Source of the DNA: Antarcticimicrobium sediminis
GTDB lineage: Bacteria > Pseudomonadota > Alphaproteobacteria > Rhodobacterales > Rhodobacteraceae
DNA length: 64,000 nt
Direction: 5' to 3'
Assembly (NCBI RefSeq): GCF_004348975.1
Contig: NZ_SMFP01000001.1
Coordinates: 442,701-506,700, forward strand
Of the stretch, positions 17,773 to 29,579 are shown piece after piece (within the stretch, counting starts at the first letter, position 1; every line of letters begins with the position of its first letter). A program made the translations under genes and the position numbers. The notes beneath the pieces are model-generated. The model ran no database searches. It was not told the DNA's origin and worked only from the letters and a program-made list of their open reading frames with translations.

Positions 17773-19527
17773 ATGCCCAGACTGTTTGCCGCGTTCGTGA
17801 TTTTTGTCTTTGGGCTGCTGCGCCCTGCCCTCGCGCAGGAGGTCGCCTGGGTTCAGGTCGAGGCCCATCCAAGCCTGCTTACCGCGCAAGAGCGCGCCAG
17901 CCAGTTCGCTGGCCGTCTCGCCGATGTCAACGGCTTTGCCTTGGGCGGCGGTTGGTACGGCATCGCGCTGGGGCCCTATACGCGCCCCGACGCGGAACGG
18001 GTGCTGCGGGTCTATCGCCTGCAGGGCCAGATCCCGCAGGACAGCTATGTGGTGGACTCCGGGGCGTTCGGCCAACAATTCTGGCCGGTGGGCGATAATG
18101 CGCAGCTCACCGCCCCGGTTCCCCAGACACCGTTGGCCCAGACCGACCCCGCCTCTGAATCTACTGCGGCTTCCGTGCTCCCCCCACAGCCCGCCGCGAT
18201 CCCGGATGAGACTCTGGCCGAGGCACGGCGTGGCGAGCGGGCGCTTGACGCCGACGGACGGCGCGCGTTGCAGGTGGCGTTGAAGGCGGCCGGGTTCTAT
18301 GCCTCGTCGATCGACGGCTCCTTTGGGCGCGGCACACGGGCGGCAATGTCGGACTGGCAGGCGGCGCGCGGACACGAGCCCACGGGCGTGTTGACCACCC
18401 GCCAGCGCCAGTCGCTGATGGACGAATACAATGCGCCGCTGATCAGCGTCGGCATGCGCGCCCATACCGACCGCCGGGCCGGGATCACGATGCAATTGCC
18501 GATGGGGGTGGTGAAATTCTCGCATTATGAATCGCCCTTTGCCCATTATGACGCCGCCGACGATCTCGGCGTGCGGGTGCTGCTGATCAGCCAACCCGGC
18601 GATCAGGCCACACTCTATGGCCTGTACGACATCATGCAGACGCTGGAGATCGTCCCGCTTGAGGGGCCGCGGTCGCGCGATGGCAACAGCTTTACCCTCG
18701 AAGGGCGCGGCAAGGGGGTTGTCTCTTATTCCGAGGCCAAGCTGACCGCAGGACGCATCAAGGGCTTTACCCTGATCTGGCCGGCGGGTGACGAGGATCG
18801 CCGCAGCCGTGTGCTGGCGCAGATGCAGGCCAGTTTCGAGCCGACCGAAGGCGTGCTTGATCCCGGTGCCGGGGCCGATGCGCCGCAGAACGTTGACCTG
18901 ATTTCCGGCTTGACTGTACGCAAACCCAAGCGGTCGCGCTCGGGCTTTTACATTGACGCCTCGGGGCTGGTTCTGACCACGTCAGAGGCGGTCGAGGGCT
19001 GCAGCCGGATCACGCTGGACCACGACTATCCCGCGCAGGTCGCCGCGCTCGACGCCGCCCACGGGCTGGCGCTGCTGCGTCCCGAACAGGCCTTGGCACC
19101 GATGACGGTGGCACGGTTGCGCAGCGGCGAGCCGCGGTTGCAATCGGAGGTGGCGGTCTCGGGCTATTCTTATGGCGGGCTGCTGGGCGCACCGACGCTG
19201 ACCTTCGGCACGGTGGCCGACCTCAAGGGGCTGGCCGGCGAGCCGGAGCTGACGCGACTGGCACTGGCACCGCTGCCGGGGGACGCTGGCGGGCCGGTGT
19301 TCGACACTGCCGGCGGTGTGGTCGGTCTGCTGTTGCCGCCGATGAACGACAGCCAGCGACTGCCCGAGGATGTCAGCTTTGCCGCCGATACCGGCGTCAT
19401 CCGCGCGATGCTGAGCGCGGCCGGGCTGGAGATCGGCACCGAGATGCCCGCCTCGACGCCGCTGCCGCCGGACGATCTGAGCAAGCTGGCGCTCGGCATG
19501 ACCGTTCTGGTGGGCTGCTGGGACTAA
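17773..19527 (+). CDS. exported trypsin-fold pseudo-protease with PG-binding domain
   Basis: A 584-residue exported protein. A signal peptide spans residues 1-21 (ending PALA). A SPOR-like segment (about 25-95) and a PG_binding_1 domain (about 150-216) suggest attachment to the cell wall. Residues about 375-545 follow the trypsin/DegP fold, but each triad position is changed: histidine to E405 in LTTSEAV, aspartate to G431 in HGLALL, and serine to A505 in GDAGGPVF. It is therefore probably a structural or binding protein and not an enzyme. It is divergent from glyQ. A strong terminator follows. An annotation as serine protease would be misleading. Confidence 0.8.
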   Translation: MPRLFAAFVIFVFGLLRPALAQEVAWVQVEAHPSLLTAQERASQFAGRLADVNGFALGGGWYGIALGPYTRPDAERVLRVYRLQGQIPQDSYVVDSGAFGQQFWPVGDNAQLTAPVPQTPLAQTDPASESTAASVLPPQPAAIPDETLAEARRGERALDADGRRALQVALKAAGFYASSIDGSFGRGTRAAMSDWQAARGHEPTGVLTTRQRQSLMDEYNAPLISVGMRAHTDRRAGITMQLPMGVVKFSHYESPFAHYDAADDLGVRVLLISQPGDQATLYGLYDIMQTLEIVPLEGPRSRDGNSFTLEGRGKGVVSYSEAKLTAGRIKGFTLIWPAGDEDRRSRVLAQMQASFEPTEGVLDPGAGADAPQNVDLISGLTVRKPKRSRSGFYIDASGLVLTTSEAVEGCSRITLDHDYPAQVAALDAAHGLALLRPEQALAPMTVARLRSGEPRLQSEVAVSGYSYGGLLGAPTLTFGTVADLKGLAGEPELTRLALAPLPGDAGGPVFDTAGGVVGLLLPPMNDSQRLPEDVSFAADTGVIRAMLSAAGLEIGTEMPASTPLPPDDLSKLALGMTVLVGCWD

Positions 19528-19552
19528 ACCTCAGCCCCTGAGATTAAGGCAC

Positions 19553-19588
19553 ACGCCCGGGCGGGATTGATCCCTGCCCGGGCGTTTT
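19553..19588 (+). terminator. strong intrinsic terminator
   Basis: A ten-base perfect stem, ACGCCCGGGC (19553-19562) paired with GCCCGGGCGT (19576-19585), is followed by TTTTC starting at 19585. It ends the pseudo-protease transcript. Confidence 0.85.
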
Positions 19589-19620
19589 CATGTGCCCCCC
19601 CTTTCCACGACCCGGCTCCT

Positions 19621-19645
19621 GCGTCTTTTCTGACCGAAATATCCC
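19621..19645 (-). repeat. dispersed intergenic motif, copy 2 (diverged)
   Basis: Read on the minus strand, GGGATATTTCGG is followed by an A/G-rich stretch (TCAGAAAAGACGC). It resembles the motif at 13611 more than the GAGTATTT copies, and it sits between the terminator and the DUF4177 gene. Confidence 0.35.
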
Positions 19646-19739
19646 GGGAGAGCCGCCGCTGCGGGGAATGGTCGGCAGAGCCCCCTTTCCCCTGCGCGGC
19701 AAGCTGCTAGATTGGCCGCAACCATCGATAGGGAAATCC

Positions 19740-20429
19740 ATGCCCCGCTACGAATACAAGGTCATCCCGGCCCCGGCAAAAGGACGCAAGGCCAAGGGCG
19801 TGAGAACGCCTGAGGCGCGATTTTCGCTGGCGATCGAGACCACGCTCAACGACATGGGCGCCGACGGGTGGGAATATCTGCGCGCCGAATTGCTGCCCAG
19901 CGACGAGCGCAGCGGGCTGACCGGATCGACCGTGAACTGGCGCAACGTGCTGGTGTTCCGCCGCCTGAAGGACGGCGCGAGCGAGGCGTTTCAACCCCGG
20001 CTGATGGAGGCACCCGATCTCACAGCCCCCGATCCAGTGGCCCCAGATCCCATCACGCCAGATCTCAAAACACTTGCCGCTGCAGGGATTGCCGCCGCAG
20101 CAGACCCCGCCTTCCCGACACCGGACCCCACCGCACTGGACCGCACGGCACTGGCACCGCCAGAGCCCGGCGCACCAGCGATCTGGCCGGTGACTCCGGG
20201 CGAGCCACCGCTGCACGCCGAGACGGATATGGACGAGACCGAGGATAACGGGGTGGAGGACAACGGGGTGGAGGACACCGCAGAAGGCGCCGGTCTTGGG
20301 GCCGCCCTGAAAGCGCGGGCCCGAAAAGCCCGCGCAGCCTTCGACGCGAGTGCCGACAAACCCGGTAGCGCCACGGACGACAAGACCGAAAACAGCGATG
20401 ATACGGATGCGGGCAGCGGACGCGCCTGA
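19740..20429 (+). CDS. DUF4177 domain protein with disordered tail
   Basis: A 229-residue protein. The first 80 residues (RYEYKVIPAP, then LNDMGADGWEYL and WRNVLVFRR) match DUF4177, a small alpha/beta domain of unknown function. The remaining 150 residues are rich in Pro, Ala, Asp and Glu, with short repeats such as APDP and EDNGVED, and look disordered. The start at 19740 places the domain at the very N terminus as in its relatives; the frame is open upstream but crosses a repeat motif. It lies alone on the plus strand before the minus-strand bolA. Confidence 0.75.
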   Translation: MPRYEYKVIPAPAKGRKAKGVRTPEARFSLAIETTLNDMGADGWEYLRAELLPSDERSGLTGSTVNWRNVLVFRRLKDGASEAFQPRLMEAPDLTAPDPVAPDPITPDLKTLAAAGIAAAADPAFPTPDPTALDRTALAPPEPGAPAIWPVTPGEPPLHAETDMDETEDNGVEDNGVEDTAEGAGLGAALKARARKARAAFDASADKPGSATDDKTENSDDTDAGSGRA

Positions 20430-20483
20430 GCGCGCCGCGCCGCGACACTCAACGACGATCCCCTAGGTTAGACGATCCCTAGA

Positions 20484-20741
20484 CTAGTCGTCGATCTCAA
20501 GCGCTAGCGCGTGGATGCGGCCGATCAACTCGGCCCCCAATGCCGCATGCACCGCGCGATGCCGCGCGAGTCGGCTTTTCCCGGCAAAACCAGCGGCGCG
20601 GATCACTACGCGAAAGTGGCTTTCACCACCGTCGCGATATCCCGCATGGCCACGATGACTTTCGCTTTCGTCGATCACCTCCAGCGCGTATGGCTCAAAG
20701 GCCGCCCGCAGCCGGGTTTCAATTTCTGTTTTTACGCCCAT
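20484..20741 (-). CDS. bolA: BolA family protein
   Basis: An 85-residue BolA-type protein with the family core VIDESESHRGHAGYRDGGESHF followed by RLARHRAVHAAL (residue runs given separately overlap the class II-like KH fold). BolA proteins act with monothiol glutaredoxins in iron-sulfur cluster handling and also affect stress morphology. Two in-frame ATGs lie close together, at 20741 and 20759, created by a short direct repeat (ACTTACGCCCATTT-like). The first was chosen because it gives the usual start near TEIETRL, but 20759 is equally possible. A palindrome (20773-20787) lies upstream. The gene is divergent from the J-domain gene. Confidence 0.85.
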   Translation of the reverse strand: MGVKTEIETRLRAAFEPYALEVIDESESHRGHAGYRDGGESHFRVVIRAAGFAGKSRLARHRAVHAALGAELIGRIHALALEIDD

Positions 20742-20866
20742 TTCTGTACTTACGCCCATTTTCCGCTCATACGGCAAAAAATTTGCCGATCCCTCTTCTA
20801 TCTGCCGCCACTTAGATTAAACTCTGGCGTCCGAGTCCAGAACGCCCCCTCGAAAAGGAGCAGCGC

Positions 20867-21493
20867 ATGTCAAAACCGGATCCTTTTGGCTTCGATATGT
20901 CAGTATCAAATTCCAAGAAACGCAACCCACGCGGGAGGCGAAGTGTATCTGGCGCGTCGGAGACCTCGACCCGGACCTGCGACCATGACGGCTGTCAGGA
21001 GCCGGGCAAGTTCCGCGCGCCCAAGGCGCCGGACGTGCTGGATGACTATCTTTGGTTCTGCCAGCAGCATGTGCGCGAATATAACCAGAAGTGGAACTTT
21101 TTCGAAGGCACCACCGAGGCCGAGATCAACGCGCAGGCCACCAAGGACAAGGTGTGGGAACGCGCCACACGGCCGATGGGCGATCCGGAAACCCGCGCCT
21201 GGGCGCGACTGGGGATCGAGGATGCGCATCAGGTGCTAGGTGCGAATGCCACCCGCAACCCCGGCAAGGGCGGCACGATCAACCGTCGCCTGCCACCGAC
21301 CGAACGGCGCGCGGTCGAAATTCTCGAGGCCAAGGACAACTGGACCAAGACCGAGGTGCGCCGCGCCTACAAGAAGCTGATCAAGGTGCTGCACCCGGAT
21401 ATGAACGGCGGCGACCGCAGCCAGGAAGAGCAGTTGCAAGAGGTGGTCTGGGCGTGGGATCAACTCAAGGAAAGCCGCAACTTCAAGAATTAA
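20867..21493 (+). CDS. DnaJ-like J-domain protein
   Basis: A 208-residue cytoplasmic protein with a C-terminal J domain (about 145-205) that contains the diagnostic HPD in KVLHPDMNGGD, so it can stimulate an Hsp70 (DnaK) ATPase. The N-terminal half has a Cys/His pattern (CDHDGC, then CQQH), which may bind zinc, and it lacks the Gly/Phe region of true DnaJ. It is a specialised co-chaperone and its client is not evident. AAGGAG lies nine bases before the ATG. It is divergent from bolA and convergent with msrB. Confidence 0.88.
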   Translation: MSKPDPFGFDMSVSNSKKRNPRGRRSVSGASETSTRTCDHDGCQEPGKFRAPKAPDVLDDYLWFCQQHVREYNQKWNFFEGTTEAEINAQATKDKVWERATRPMGDPETRAWARLGIEDAHQVLGANATRNPGKGGTINRRLPPTERRAVEILEAKDNWTKTEVRRAYKKLIKVLHPDMNGGDRSQEEQLQEVVWAWDQLKESRNFKN

Positions 21494-21520
21494 GGCCTGC
21501 GAACCGGCGGTACGCCCGCG

Positions 21521-21991
21521 TCAGGCCGGTCTGAACACAAGGCTCACGCCGTTGATACAGTGGCGTTTGCCTGTGGGCGCCGGGCCGTCGTCAAAGACAT
21601 GGCCCAGGTGGCTGCCGCAGCGGCGACAATGGCATTCGGTGCGCGCCATAAACAGCAGCTTGCGGTCGGTTCTGGTGCCAATTGCGTCCGGCAGGCTTTC
21701 GAAAAAACTGGGCCAGCCGGTGCCGCTGTCAAACTTGTGATCCGAGGAATACAGCGGCAGGTCGCAGCCCCGGCAGTGATAAATTCCTGCACCGTATTGC
21801 TTGTCGAGCGGCGAGGAATAGGCGCGCTCGGTCGCCTCTTGCCGCATTACAGCATATTGCAGATCCGTGAGCATGGCACGCCATTCGGCCTCGGTCCGGG
21901 TGATCTCGAAGCTCTCTTCGGCAGCGGCGGTTCGGGCGGCCAGCATGGAGAAGATTCCAGCGGCGGCGGTCAGAAACGTTCGACGGTGCAT
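21521..21991 (-). CDS. msrB: exported peptide-methionine (R)-S-oxide reductase
   Basis: A 156-residue MsrB that reduces methionine-R-sulfoxide in proteins. The two zinc-binding Cys pairs are C73/C76 (CRGC) and C122/C125 (CRRC), and the catalytic cysteine is C145 in [11 protein letters not shown]. The first 24 residues form an export signal with RRTFL, an imperfect twin-arginine motif, followed by AAARTAAA-like cleavage sequence. It should therefore repair envelope proteins in the periplasm. An 11-base tandem repeat containing TATGAT (22027-22048) lies 36-57 bases upstream and may duplicate a -10 element. Confidence 0.9.
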   Translation of the reverse strand: MHRRTFLTAAAGIFSMLAARTAAAEESFEITRTEAEWRAMLTDLQYAVMRQEATERAYSSPLDKQYGAGIYHCRGCDLPLYSSDHKFDSGTGWPSFFESLPDAIGTRTDRKLLFMARTECHCRRCGSHLGHVFDDGPAPTGKRHCINGVSLVFRPA

Positions 21992-22297
21992 GACATCCTC
22001 TTTCGGTCAGGGCGGGAAACCTGCCCGCATCATAGCAGCATCATAGCAGAACGCGGCGGTCCGGTCCCCACGATCTGCGGCCATAGCGGGATACGCAACT
22101 GCGACAGAGCGCCAAGATCGCAGCCCCCAATGGCGGGCGATCCGGCGTCTGTTGTGCGGCTGTTGCGCGTCTGTGGCACAGATCCGCGCACGCGGCGCCG
22201 TGACGCGGGGTTTCTGCGCCGCGCGCCTTCCCCTTGCCTCTGGCGACGATATGTTGCACCAGAGGGCGGAACACGAGCAGGGATCAAGGACTGGCAG
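21992..22297. other. 306-base divergent gap between msrB and cobS
   Basis: No gene is seen. The gap contains an 11-base tandem repeat (22027-22037 and 22038-22048) that reads TATGAT on the minus strand and could hold the msrB promoter. I looked for a cobalamin riboswitch ahead of cobS and saw no B12-box-like sequence. Confidence 0.5.
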
Positions 22298-23284
22298 ATG
22301 GCTGACGGCGCGACGAACCAAAACGCAAAGCCCACCGAAACCATTTCGGTGCGCGATGTGTTCGGCATTGACACGAACATGACGGTAAAGGGCTTTGCCG
22401 AGGCAACGGATCGCGTGCCTGAGATCGACACCACCTATAAATTCGATCCAGACACCACGCTGGCAATTTTGGCGGGCTTTTCCCATAATCGCCGGGTGAT
22501 GATCCAAGGCTATCACGGCACGGGTAAATCGACCCATATCGAACAAGTGGCGGCGCGGCTGAACTGGCCTGCGGTTCGGGTCAACCTCGACAGCCATATC
22601 AGCCGGATCGACCTGATCGGCAAGGACGCGATCAAACTGCGCGACGGCAAGCAAGTGACCGAGTTTCACGAGGGCATCCTGCCTTGGGCGCTGCGCAACC
22701 CGGTTGCGATCGTGTTCGACGAATACGACGCCGGCCGCGCCGATGTGATGTTCGTGATCCAGCGTGTGCTGGAGCATGACGGCAAGCTGACCCTGTTGGA
22801 TCAGAACGAAATCATCACGCCGAACCCCTATTTCCGCCTGTTCGCGACCGCCAACACGGTGGGTCTGGGTGACACCACGGGCCTGTATCACGGGGTCCAG
22901 CAGATCAACCAAGCCCAGATGGACCGCTGGTCGCTGGTGGCAACGTTGAACTATCTCAGCCATGACGCGGAAACCATGATCGTGCTGGGCAAGGCGCCGC
23001 ATTTCAACTCGGAAAAGGGTCGCAAGACCGTTGGTCAGATGGTCACGGTGGCCGATCTGACCCGCACCGCCTTCATGAACGGCGATCTCTCCACGGTGAT
23101 GAGCCCGCGGACGGTGATCAACTGGGCTTGGAACACCGAGATTTTCCACGATGTGGGCTATGCGTTCCGGCTGACGTTCCTGAACAAATGCGACGAGTTG
23201 GAGCGCCAGACAGTGGCCGAGTTCTATCAGCGCTGTTTCGACGAAGAACTGCCGGAAAGCGCGGCAAGCGCCGCACTGGTCTAG
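22298..23284 (+). CDS. cobS: aerobic cobaltochelatase subunit CobS
   Basis: A 328-residue AAA+ ATPase subunit of the CobNST cobaltochelatase, which inserts cobalt into hydrogenobyrinic acid a,c-diamide in the oxygen-dependent B12 pathway. The Walker A motif GYHGTGKST is at residues 71-79 and the Walker B-type motif IVFDEYDAG is near 140. Length and the N-terminal VRDVFGID match CobS. The start at 22298 was chosen over a longer frame that begins within the msrB region. cobT follows on the same strand after 225 bases. The large subunit CobN is not in this window. Confidence 0.95.
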   Translation: MADGATNQNAKPTETISVRDVFGIDTNMTVKGFAEATDRVPEIDTTYKFDPDTTLAILAGFSHNRRVMIQGYHGTGKSTHIEQVAARLNWPAVRVNLDSHISRIDLIGKDAIKLRDGKQVTEFHEGILPWALRNPVAIVFDEYDAGRADVMFVIQRVLEHDGKLTLLDQNEIITPNPYFRLFATANTVGLGDTTGLYHGVQQINQAQMDRWSLVATLNYLSHDAETMIVLGKAPHFNSEKGRKTVGQMVTVADLTRTAFMNGDLSTVMSPRTVINWAWNTEIFHDVGYAFRLTFLNKCDELERQTVAEFYQRCFDEELPESAASAALV

Positions 23285-23509
23285 GGCAACCGGGGCTTTC
23301 GGGCCCTGCCCCATTCGAACGACAACAGGGCGTGGATCGGCAACGGTCCGCGCCCTTGCTTCGTCCAAGGAGTGGCGCAAGCGCGAATTACCGCCTGCCG
23401 CGACGCTGTGGTGCCCGACCGAAAGGCTCTGTTTCACCGGCCCCTATGGTCAAGGCGCGGGAATGGCTCTAGGTTGCGCGGGTATACAAAAGACCGGACC
23501 AGACCCCGC

Positions 23510-25381
23510 ATGAGCAAACCCACCGACAACCCCGCCGATCCGTTCAAGAAGGCGCTGGCCGAAGCCACCAAGGTGATGGCGAACGACCCCGAGTTGACCG
23601 TAAGCTATTCGGTCGATCCCGCCGGGCTGTCGGGCGACTCGATGCGGCTGCCGCAGGTCAGCCGCCGCATGACCCGCGACGAGGTGCTGCTGGCACGCGG
23701 CACCGCAGACGCGCTGGCTCTGCACCGTAAGTATCACGACGAAGGTGTGCACGCCCGCTATGCCCCACCGGGGGATATGGCGCGCGATCTGTACGAGGCG
23801 ATGGAGACTGCCCGCTGCGAGGCGATGGGCGCGCGCGACATGCCCGGCACCGCCAGCAATATCGACGCCAAGATCGGCAACGAGGCGATGCGGCGTGGCT
23901 TTGACAGCATGACCGAGGCCTCGGAGGCCCCCTTGCCCGCCGCCGCCGGCTTCCTGATCCGGCATCTGGCAACCGGGCGCGACATGCCAGCGGGCGCGCA
24001 GAACGTGATGGAGCTGTGGCGCGGTTTCATCGAACAACAGGCCGGCGGAACGCTGGAGGATCTGCAGGACAGACTGTCCGATCAATCGGATTTTGCCCGC
24101 TTTGCCCGCCAGATCATCTCCGATTTAGGCTATGCCGACCAATTGGGGGAAGACCCCGACCAACAAGATCAGGATCAGGAGGATCAGGCCGAGGAAGACG
24201 CCGACGAGCAGCCCGATCCCGACAGCACCGGTGACGACGATCAGGACGAGCAGTCGGCCGAGGCCGATCCCGAGCAATCGCAAGACGAACAGCAAGACCA
24301 GGCGCAGGTCAGCATGGACGAAAACGCCGAAGACGAGATGGGCGATGAGGCCGAGCTGCCGGAAGGCGACGCGCCGCAAGACCCGCCGCCACCGCCGGCC
24401 GCGTCGGACGCCGACCCCAACTACCGGGTCTATCTTGCCGCCCACGACGAAGAAATCGCCGCCGAGGATCTGGCCGAACCCGCCGAGCTCGAGCGGTTGC
24501 GCGCCTATCTCGATCAGCAGCTTGACCCGCTGAAAGGCGCGGTCGGGCGGCTGGCCAACAAGCTGCAGCGGCGTTTGCAGGCGCAGCAGAGCCGGTCGTG
24601 GGAATTCGACCTTGAGGAAGGCACGCTGGATGCCGGGCGGTTGGCCCGCGTGGTGGCCAACCCGACCACGCCGCTCAGCTTCAAGCGCGAGAAGGATACC
24701 GAGTTTCGCGACACCGTGGTGACGCTGCTGCTGGACAATTCCGGCTCCATGCGGGGGCGGCCGATCTCGATCGCGGCGATCTGCGCCGATGTGCTGGCAC
24801 GCACGCTGGAACGTTGTGACGTGAAGGTGGAAATCCTTGGCTTTACCACCCGCGCCTGGAAGGGCGGACAGGCGCGCGAGGCTTGGCTGAATGCAGGCCG
24901 ACCACAGCAGCCCGGACGGCTGAATGACCTGCGCCACATCATCTACAAAAGCGCGGATGCGCCGTGGCGCCGGGTGCGCGACAACCTCGGCCTGATGATG
25001 AAAGAAGGGCTGCTGAAGGAAAACATCGACGGCGAGGCGCTGGAATGGGCGCATCGGCGGATGGCGGCGCGGCGCGAGCAACGCAAGATCCTGATGGTGA
25101 TCTCGGACGGTGCGCCGGTGGATGATTCCACGCTCAGTGTGAACCCGGCGAACTATCTTGAAAAGCACCTGCGCGATGTGATCGCGATGGTCGAGAAACG
25201 CAAGATGGTCGAACTGTTGGCGATCGGCATCGGCCATGACGTGACGCGCTATTATGACCGCGCGGTAACGATCACCGATGTGGATCAGCTCGCCGGGGCG
25301 ATGACCGAGCAACTTGCGGCGCTGTTTGATTCCGATCCCCGTGCACGGGCACGGATCATGGGGATCAGAAAAGCGAGCTGA
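23510..25381 (+). CDS. cobT: aerobic cobaltochelatase subunit CobT
   Basis: A 623-residue CobT, the partner of CobS in cobalt insertion during aerobic cobalamin synthesis. The N-terminal domain is followed by a long acidic, Gln/Asp/Glu-rich linker (about residues 213-316), and then a C-terminal von Willebrand A-type domain with the metal-ion site DNSGS (409-413) and later SDGAP. The start at 23510 was chosen because the extended frame from 23372 has no family similarity. It is probably co-transcribed with cobS. Downstream lies a 794-base gap before the N-ATPase operon. Confidence 0.94.
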   Translation: MSKPTDNPADPFKKALAEATKVMANDPELTVSYSVDPAGLSGDSMRLPQVSRRMTRDEVLLARGTADALALHRKYHDEGVHARYAPPGDMARDLYEAMETARCEAMGARDMPGTASNIDAKIGNEAMRRGFDSMTEASEAPLPAAAGFLIRHLATGRDMPAGAQNVMELWRGFIEQQAGGTLEDLQDRLSDQSDFARFARQIISDLGYADQLGEDPDQQDQDQEDQAEEDADEQPDPDSTGDDDQDEQSAEADPEQSQDEQQDQAQVSMDENAEDEMGDEAELPEGDAPQDPPPPPAASDADPNYRVYLAAHDEEIAAEDLAEPAELERLRAYLDQQLDPLKGAVGRLANKLQRRLQAQQSRSWEFDLEEGTLDAGRLARVVANPTTPLSFKREKDTEFRDTVVTLLLDNSGSMRGRPISIAAICADVLARTLERCDVKVEILGFTTRAWKGGQAREAWLNAGRPQQPGRLNDLRHIIYKSADAPWRRVRDNLGLMMKEGLLKENIDGEALEWAHRRMAARREQRKILMVISDGAPVDDSTLSVNPANYLEKHLRDVIAMVEKRKMVELLAIGIGHDVTRYYDRAVTITDVDQLAGAMTEQLAALFDSDPRARARIMGIRKAS

Positions 25382-28021
<2,640 letters not shown>

Positions 28022-28025
<4 letters not shown>

Positions 28026-28315
28026 CCAAAGATCACCCGGAGACCCCCGAAACAGATCCGCTGGTCGAGGAAATCCGCCGGCACCGCGCGCAACGCGACC
28101 GCTGGCTGCGCGAGGGGGACATGTCGGTCGGCCGCCGTCTGGCACAGATCGGTGTGCTGGGCTGGATCTTTGTGGTGCCAACGCTCGCAGGTCTATTCTT
28201 CGGGCGCTGGCTTGACGAGCGGTTTGATGCCGGCATCTTCTGGAGCGCGCCGCTGATGCTACTCGGGCTCTGCCTTGGTGGCTGGACCGCGTGGAAATGG
28301 ATGAACGCACGATGA
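28022..28315 (+). CDS. atpQ: AtpQ-like N-ATPase accessory membrane protein
   Basis: A 97-residue protein with a charged N-terminal third and two membrane helices (about 42-62 and 71-92) containing GRWLDERFDAGIFW. It resembles AtpI, a small protein that helps assemble the rotor ring, and it occupies the position of AtpQ in N-ATPase operons. It probably assists assembly of the c ring or supplies ions; the evidence is position and AtpI-like sequence. It overlaps atpC by ATGA. Confidence 0.82.
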
Positions 28316-28602
28316 TCGACCTGCACACTGTCCCGCTGTTTCTGATCTTGCCCGTCTGTTTTGCGGGCGGGATCGTCCTGGGGGTCGTCCATTTTCGCGC
28401 CCTGCGCGCAACCGCCGACCTTCTCGTCCGGGGCGAGCGTCCGTTTCTTGGTCTGGCGCTGACCTTGGGCCGATTCATCTTTCTTGGTGTGGGGCTTTAT
28501 GTCGCCGTGCTGGCGGGCGGTCTTGCTTTGATTGTGGCGTTGGCGGGGATCCTCTGTGCAAAGGCTTGGATGCTGCGACGAGTACAGGCGGGTAACACAT
28601 GA
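28312..28602 (+). CDS. atpR: AtpR-like N-ATPase accessory membrane protein
   Basis: A 96-residue protein with three predicted membrane helices and an arginine-bearing loop (VHFRALRATADLLVRGER). It sits in the place of AtpR, a protein found only in N-ATPase operons, whose role is thought to concern assembly or interaction with the c ring. The start at 28312 forms an ATGA overlap with atpQ; the frame also opens at 28291 but would overlap more. Identification relies on operon position plus membrane topology. Confidence 0.82.
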   Translation: MIDLHTVPLFLILPVCFAGGIVLGVVHFRALRATADLLVRGERPFLGLALTLGRFIFLGVGLYVAVLAGGLALIVALAGILCAKAWMLRRVQAGNT

Positions 28603-29330
28603 ATTCCCCTCTCGAGTCGAACGTTCTGTTCCTGCTGGGACCGGTTCCGATCACGCAAGCGATCGTCACGACATGGGCGATCATGGTGGTTCTGGTGCTT
28701 GGGGCGTTCCTGCTGACCCGGCGTCTCGATCTCAGACCGAGCAGGCGGCAGGCCGCGCTGGAATTGCTGGTCGCCACGCTCGACGCCCAGATAACCGAGA
28801 CGACCGGCGCTTCGCCGAAACCCTATCGCGGGTTCATCGGAACGCTGTTCCTGTTCGTATTGATTGCGAACTGGTCCTCGCTTCTGCCCGGAATCGAACC
28901 GCCGACCGCGCGTCTGGAAACCGATGCGGCCTTGGCCTTGCTGGTGTTTCTGTCGGTGATCTGGTTCGGCATACGCGCCGGGGGTGTGGGCGGCTGGCTG
29001 AAATCCTTTGCCGCGCCCAATCCGGTGATGATCCCGTTGAACATGCTGGAAAGCGTGACGCGTGTCTTTTCCATGTTCGTCCGCCTCTTCGGCAACGTGA
29101 TGAGCGGGGTGTTCGTCATTGGCATCGTCGCGTCGCTGGCGGGCCTTCTGGTGCCGGTCCCGCTTATGGCGCTCGATCTTCTGACCGGTCTGGTTCAAGC
29201 CTATATCTTCGCGGTGCTGGCATTGGCGTTCATCACCGCCACCGTCGAGGACGGCCAGACAAAAGCGCCCGAAACTGCCCCAGCGCCCAAAACCGCCCTC
29301 GCCCCCTCCCCAACGAACAAGGATACCTGA
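28599..29330 (+). CDS. atpB: N-type ATPase subunit a
   Basis: A 243-residue subunit a, the membrane stator that carries the two ion half-channels. The essential arginine is R162 in MFVRLFGNVMSG, the motif that faces the c-ring carboxylate. About five or six membrane helices are seen, with a hydrophilic tail of Ala, Pro and Lys at the C terminus. It overlaps atpR by ATGA at the start and shares one base with atpE at the end (TGATG). Confidence 0.93.
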   Translation: MNSPLESNVLFLLGPVPITQAIVTTWAIMVVLVLGAFLLTRRLDLRPSRRQAALELLVATLDAQITETTGASPKPYRGFIGTLFLFVLIANWSSLLPGIEPPTARLETDAALALLVFLSVIWFGIRAGGVGGWLKSFAAPNPVMIPLNMLESVTRVFSMFVRLFGNVMSGVFVIGIVASLAGLLVPVPLMALDLLTGLVQAYIFAVLALAFITATVEDGQTKAPETAPAPKTALAPSPTNKDT

Positions 29331-29575
29331 TGGATTACGCTGCAATTGTCAGCATCTTCTGTGCTGCCCTCGCCGTCTCCTTCGGCGCCCTCGGCCCTGC
29401 CCTGGCCGAAGGTCGTTCCATCGCCGCTGCGATGGACGCCATCGCCCGGCAGCCAGAGGCCGCGAATACCATCTCGCGGACGCTGTTTGTCGGTCTCGCA
29501 ATGATCGAAACGACAGCCATCTACTGTCTGGTGATCGCGCTCTTGCTGCTCTTCGCCAACCCGCTGCTGGGATGA
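29330..29575 (+). CDS. atpE: N-type ATPase subunit c
   Basis: An 81-residue rotor subunit of two membrane helices joined by the polar loop ARQPEA. The ion-carrying carboxylate is E60 in GLAMIETTAIY. Helix 1 carries a second acidic residue, E27 (GPALAEG), at the position where Na+-dependent c subunits usually have glutamine. T61, T62 and Y65 match the Ser/Thr and Tyr positions of Na+-binding rings. The coupling ion is therefore not settled by sequence. The start at 29330 was fixed by the one-base overlap with atpB and by the normal length; a longer frame opens upstream. Confidence 0.94.
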   Translation: MDYAAIVSIFCAALAVSFGALGPALAEGRSIAAAMDAIARQPEAANTISRTLFVGLAMIETTAIYCLVIALLLLFANPLLG

Positions 29576-29579
29576 CGGT

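Noticed and set aside
21992-22297. Possible cobalamin riboswitch before cobS
   Set aside because: No B12-box-like core or supporting pairing was seen.
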